The translations under genes were made by a program, and so were the position numbers. Shown piece by piece: positions 61,890 to 64,000 of a stretch of 64,000 nucleotides of DNA (the stretch's first letter is position 1; each line of letters starts with the position of its first letter). Source of the stretch: Tenacibaculum sp. Bg11-29 (lineage in GTDB: Bacteria > Bacteroidota > Bacteroidia > Flavobacteriales > Flavobacteriaceae); the NCBI RefSeq assembly GCF_002836595.1, contig NZ_PJBB01000003.1:1425001-1489000 (forward strand). Reading direction: 5' to 3'. The notes under the pieces were generated by a model. That model saw only the letters and a list, made by a program, of their open reading frames with translations, was not told the origin of the DNA and ran no database searches.

Positions 61890-62026
61890 TTCTTTTGCCA
61901 TATTTATGTAAATAGCATGTTTTTAATTAAATAAAGCTAATAAATGTCATTATGTTCAGAAATTATATTAGGTATATTTACCTGAAATTTTAATATAAAT
62001 AAATAACTTAAATTATTCAATGACTT

Positions 62027-63703
62027 ATGGCGCATTTAACTGATATTGAAATAGCTCAATCAAAAGATTTACAACATATTAAGTATATCGCTGAAAAACT
62101 TAATGTAAAGGAAGATGATTTAGAAATGTATGGGAAATATAAAGCTAAATTACCTTTAGATTTAATCGATGAAGAAAAAGTAAAAAAAAATAATTTAGTT
62201 TTAGTTACAGCCTTAACCCCAACTCCTGCTGGTGAAGGGAAAACAACAGTATCTATAGGATTAACAGAAGGGTTGAATAAAATAGACAAACAAGCTACAG
62301 TTGTGTTACGTGAACCTTCATTGGGGCCAGTTTTTGGAATTAAAGGTGGTGCTGCTGGAGGTGGTTACTCTCAAGTAGTTCCTATGGAAGATATTAATCT
62401 TCATTTTACAGGTGATTTTAACGCAATTGAAAAAGCTAATAATTTGTTATCAGCATTAATTGATAATAATTTACAAAGCAAAATTAATAATTTAAACATT
62501 GATCCTAGAACTATTTTATGGAAACGTGTAATTGATATGAATGATCGTGCTTTACGCCAAATTACTATTGGTTTAGGAGGAACAGGAAACGGAATTCCTC
62601 GTGAAGATGGTTTTAATATCACACCAGCATCAGAAGTAATGGCAATACTTTGTATGGCGGTAAGCTTTAATGATTTAAAAAAGAGATTAGGTAATATATT
62701 TATAGGTTTTACATTTGATAAAAAGCCAATTTTTGCAAGTGATTTAAAAGCACAAGACGCAATGTCAATTTTGTTAAAAGATGCAATTAAACCCAATTTA
62801 GTTCAAACCTTAGAAGAAAATCCAGCAATTATTCATGGTGGTCCTTTTGCAAACATTGCACAAGGAACAAATACTATTCTTGCAACTAAAATGGGATTGT
62901 CATTATCTAACTATGTAGTAACAGAAGCAGGATTTGGTGCAGATTTAGGTGCGGAGAAGTTTTTAAATATTAAATCGCAATTTGCAGGTTTAAATCCGAA
63001 ATGTGTTGTGCTAGTTGCTACTGTAAGAGCATTACGTCATCATGGAGGAGCTAAGAAAGAAGAATATAATACACCAAGCTTAGAAAGAGTTCAAAATGGA
63101 TTTAAAAACCTTGAAAAACATATTGAAAATATTCGGAAGTTTAATATAGAGCCAGTAGTTGCAATCAATTCATTTATTTCTGATTCAGAAAAAGAAGTAA
63201 ATTTTGTAATTGAAGCATGCAGCAAATTAGGAGTTGAAGCTGTTGTTTCAGAAGGATGGGCAAAAGGAGGAGAGGGAACCAAAAAATTAGCGGAAGCCGT
63301 TGTTGATGTTGTTGAAAATAAAGCAACACAATTTAAGCCTTTATATGATTGGAAAAGCCCTATAAAAGATAAGATAGAAATAATTGCAAAAGAAATATAT
63401 GGAGCAACAGCTGTGACATATGATAAAAAGGCAGAATTAAACTTACGTAGAATAGATAGGTTAGGTTTTAATGATTTTGCTGTATGTATGGCAAAAACAC
63501 AAAAATCATTTTCAGATAATGATAAATTAATTGGAAGACCAGAAGGTTTTACCGTAAATGTTCGTGAAATTGAAATCGCTGCTGGAGCACAATTTGTAAT
63601 TCCTGTTTTAGGAAAAATGATGCGTATGCCTGGGTTACCAGCTATACCTGCTTCAGAAAACATGAGTATTGATAATAATGGAGTAATTTCCGGATTGTCA
63701 TAA
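62027..63703 (+). CDS. fhs: Formate-tetrahydrofolate ligase
   Basis: A 558-residue monofunctional enzyme that makes 10-formyl-THF from formate, THF and ATP. The P-loop is TPTPAGEGKTTVSIGL, followed by LREPSLGPVFGIKGGAAGGGYSQV and EDINLHFTGDF, then KVVIDMNDRALR-like and GGPFANIAQGTNT blocks. The C-terminal MMRMPGLPAIPASENMSID closes it as usual. Length is normal. TATATTTA at 61973-61980 may be its -7 box, one base off the consensus. Confidence 0.97.
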   Translation: MAHLTDIEIAQSKDLQHIKYIAEKLNVKEDDLEMYGKYKAKLPLDLIDEEKVKKNNLVLVTALTPTPAGEGKTTVSIGLTEGLNKIDKQATVVLREPSLGPVFGIKGGAAGGGYSQVVPMEDINLHFTGDFNAIEKANNLLSALIDNNLQSKINNLNIDPRTILWKRVIDMNDRALRQITIGLGGTGNGIPREDGFNITPASEVMAILCMAVSFNDLKKRLGNIFIGFTFDKKPIFASDLKAQDAMSILLKDAIKPNLVQTLEENPAIIHGGPFANIAQGTNTILATKMGLSLSNYVVTEAGFGADLGAEKFLNIKSQFAGLNPKCVVLVATVRALRHHGGAKKEEYNTPSLERVQNGFKNLEKHIENIRKFNIEPVVAINSFISDSEKEVNFVIEACSKLGVEAVVSEGWAKGGEGTKKLAEAVVDVVENKATQFKPLYDWKSPIKDKIEIIAKEIYGATAVTYDKKAELNLRRIDRLGFNDFAVCMAKTQKSFSDNDKLIGRPEGFTVNVREIEIAAGAQFVIPVLGKMMRMPGLPAIPASENMSIDNNGVISGLS

Positions 63704-63734
63704 AGAATAATAGAAGGTTGTAAATTGAAAATAT

Positions 63735-63761
63735 CGAATGTGTAACATTCGGGATTTTTTG
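63735..63761 (+). terminator. Terminator of fhs
   Basis: CGAATGT (63735-63741) pairs with ACATTCG (63745-63751), then GGATTTTTTG. Confidence 0.7.
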
Positions 63762-64000
63762 TAATCTTGTATTCAGTTTTTGTACTTGGAAACCGATTCA
63801 TCAATATTTATTGATTCAAAGATTGAATTACTAATCGTGTAATTAATTTGAGTATTAGGGTTTACAGGATAATAAAAACTAATTTATCTACAGATACGTT
63901 TTCTTTTTTATCAATTAGATTTATTACTGGTTATTTGATTTTCAAAAATTATTGAAATGACATCGTTGTACTCATCTGGTAAAGAGATTTTAGAAAAACG
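63762..64000. other. Window end; a possible gene fragment on the minus strand
   Basis: No firm gene is seen. On the minus strand the frame from 64000 to a TGA at 63911-63913 is open and reads RFSKISLPDEYNDVISIIFE before its last residues, which could be the C-terminus of a protein coded beyond the window. The plus strand offers an ATG at 63957 open to the edge (15 codons). Neither can be confirmed here. Confidence 0.25.

Noticed and set aside
63091..63804. A 237-residue open frame opposite the end of fhs
   Set aside because: It is a shadow of the well-supported fhs gene, rich in S, F and I as antisense frames are here.

Overview
The window is a low-GC, gene-dense chromosomal stretch of a marine-type member of the Flavobacteriaceae (Bacteroidetes). 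The evidence is two SusC/SusD outer-membrane uptake pairs, SusC-type carboxypeptidase-regulatory/plug architecture, many lipoproteins with short lipoboxes, a SecDF fusion, an HPRT-adenylate kinase fusion, a GH3-family ligase, and repeated matches to the Bacteroidetes sigma-factor -7 box TAnnTTTG, several with a TTG about 19-22 bp upstream. The gene content recalls Tenacibaculum or Polaribacter; the genus is an inference. No rRNA, tRNA, insertion sequence, prophage or CRISPR array was recognised.

Layout. 1-1.25 kb: the edge of a CBASS-type defence locus (CD-NTase plus the start of an S-4TM pore-forming effector, both on the minus strand). 1.5-3.7 kb: an unrecognised membrane protein and a GH19 lysozyme/chitinase-like enzyme. 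3.9-8.5 kb: an orphan SusCD pair. 8.8-14.2 kb: an Lrp/AsnC regulator divergent from a homoserine dehydrogenase, aldehyde dehydrogenase, Cys/Met-type PLP enzyme and OsmC operon, which I read as a possible catabolic route from a homoserine-derived thioether or ester to aspartate. 14.3-21.5 kb: DsbA/FrnE, MarC, two zinc peptidases, YgiQ and a GNAT enzyme. 21.7-28.8 kb: a TonB-like protein with an 11-bp phased repeat upstream, then four tandem astacin-like (M12A) lipoprotein proteases with duplicated spacers, a conserved upstream element and covarying terminators.

29.0-41.1 kb: lysS, a strongly predicted small RNA gene with its own promoter and terminator, DUF456, a BlaI-BlaR1-TPR-TonB-like operon behind a perfect 34-bp double-dyad operator (the TPR gene has an in-frame stop), a Crp/Fnr-GH3 pair, a DUF2797 protein and a tail-specific protease. 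41.4-44.7 kb: surE, a small membrane protein, lpxB and two tandem NlpC/P60 hydrolases. 44.8-55.6 kb: a LytTR response regulator and LytS-like kinase just upstream of a metalloprotease-SusC-SusD-lipoprotein operon. A 21-bp-spaced direct repeat in front of the protease fits the two-turn binding mode of LytTR regulators, so the region looks like a self-contained, regulated peptide or protein utilisation locus. 55.6-64 kb: a small peptidase lipoprotein and housekeeping genes (obg, hpt-adk fusion, secDF, fhs).

The points most worth following up are the small RNA at 30870-30977, the Lrp/homoserine dehydrogenase cluster, the BlaI operator, the LytTR-controlled protease/SusCD locus and the four-copy protease array with its shared upstream element.
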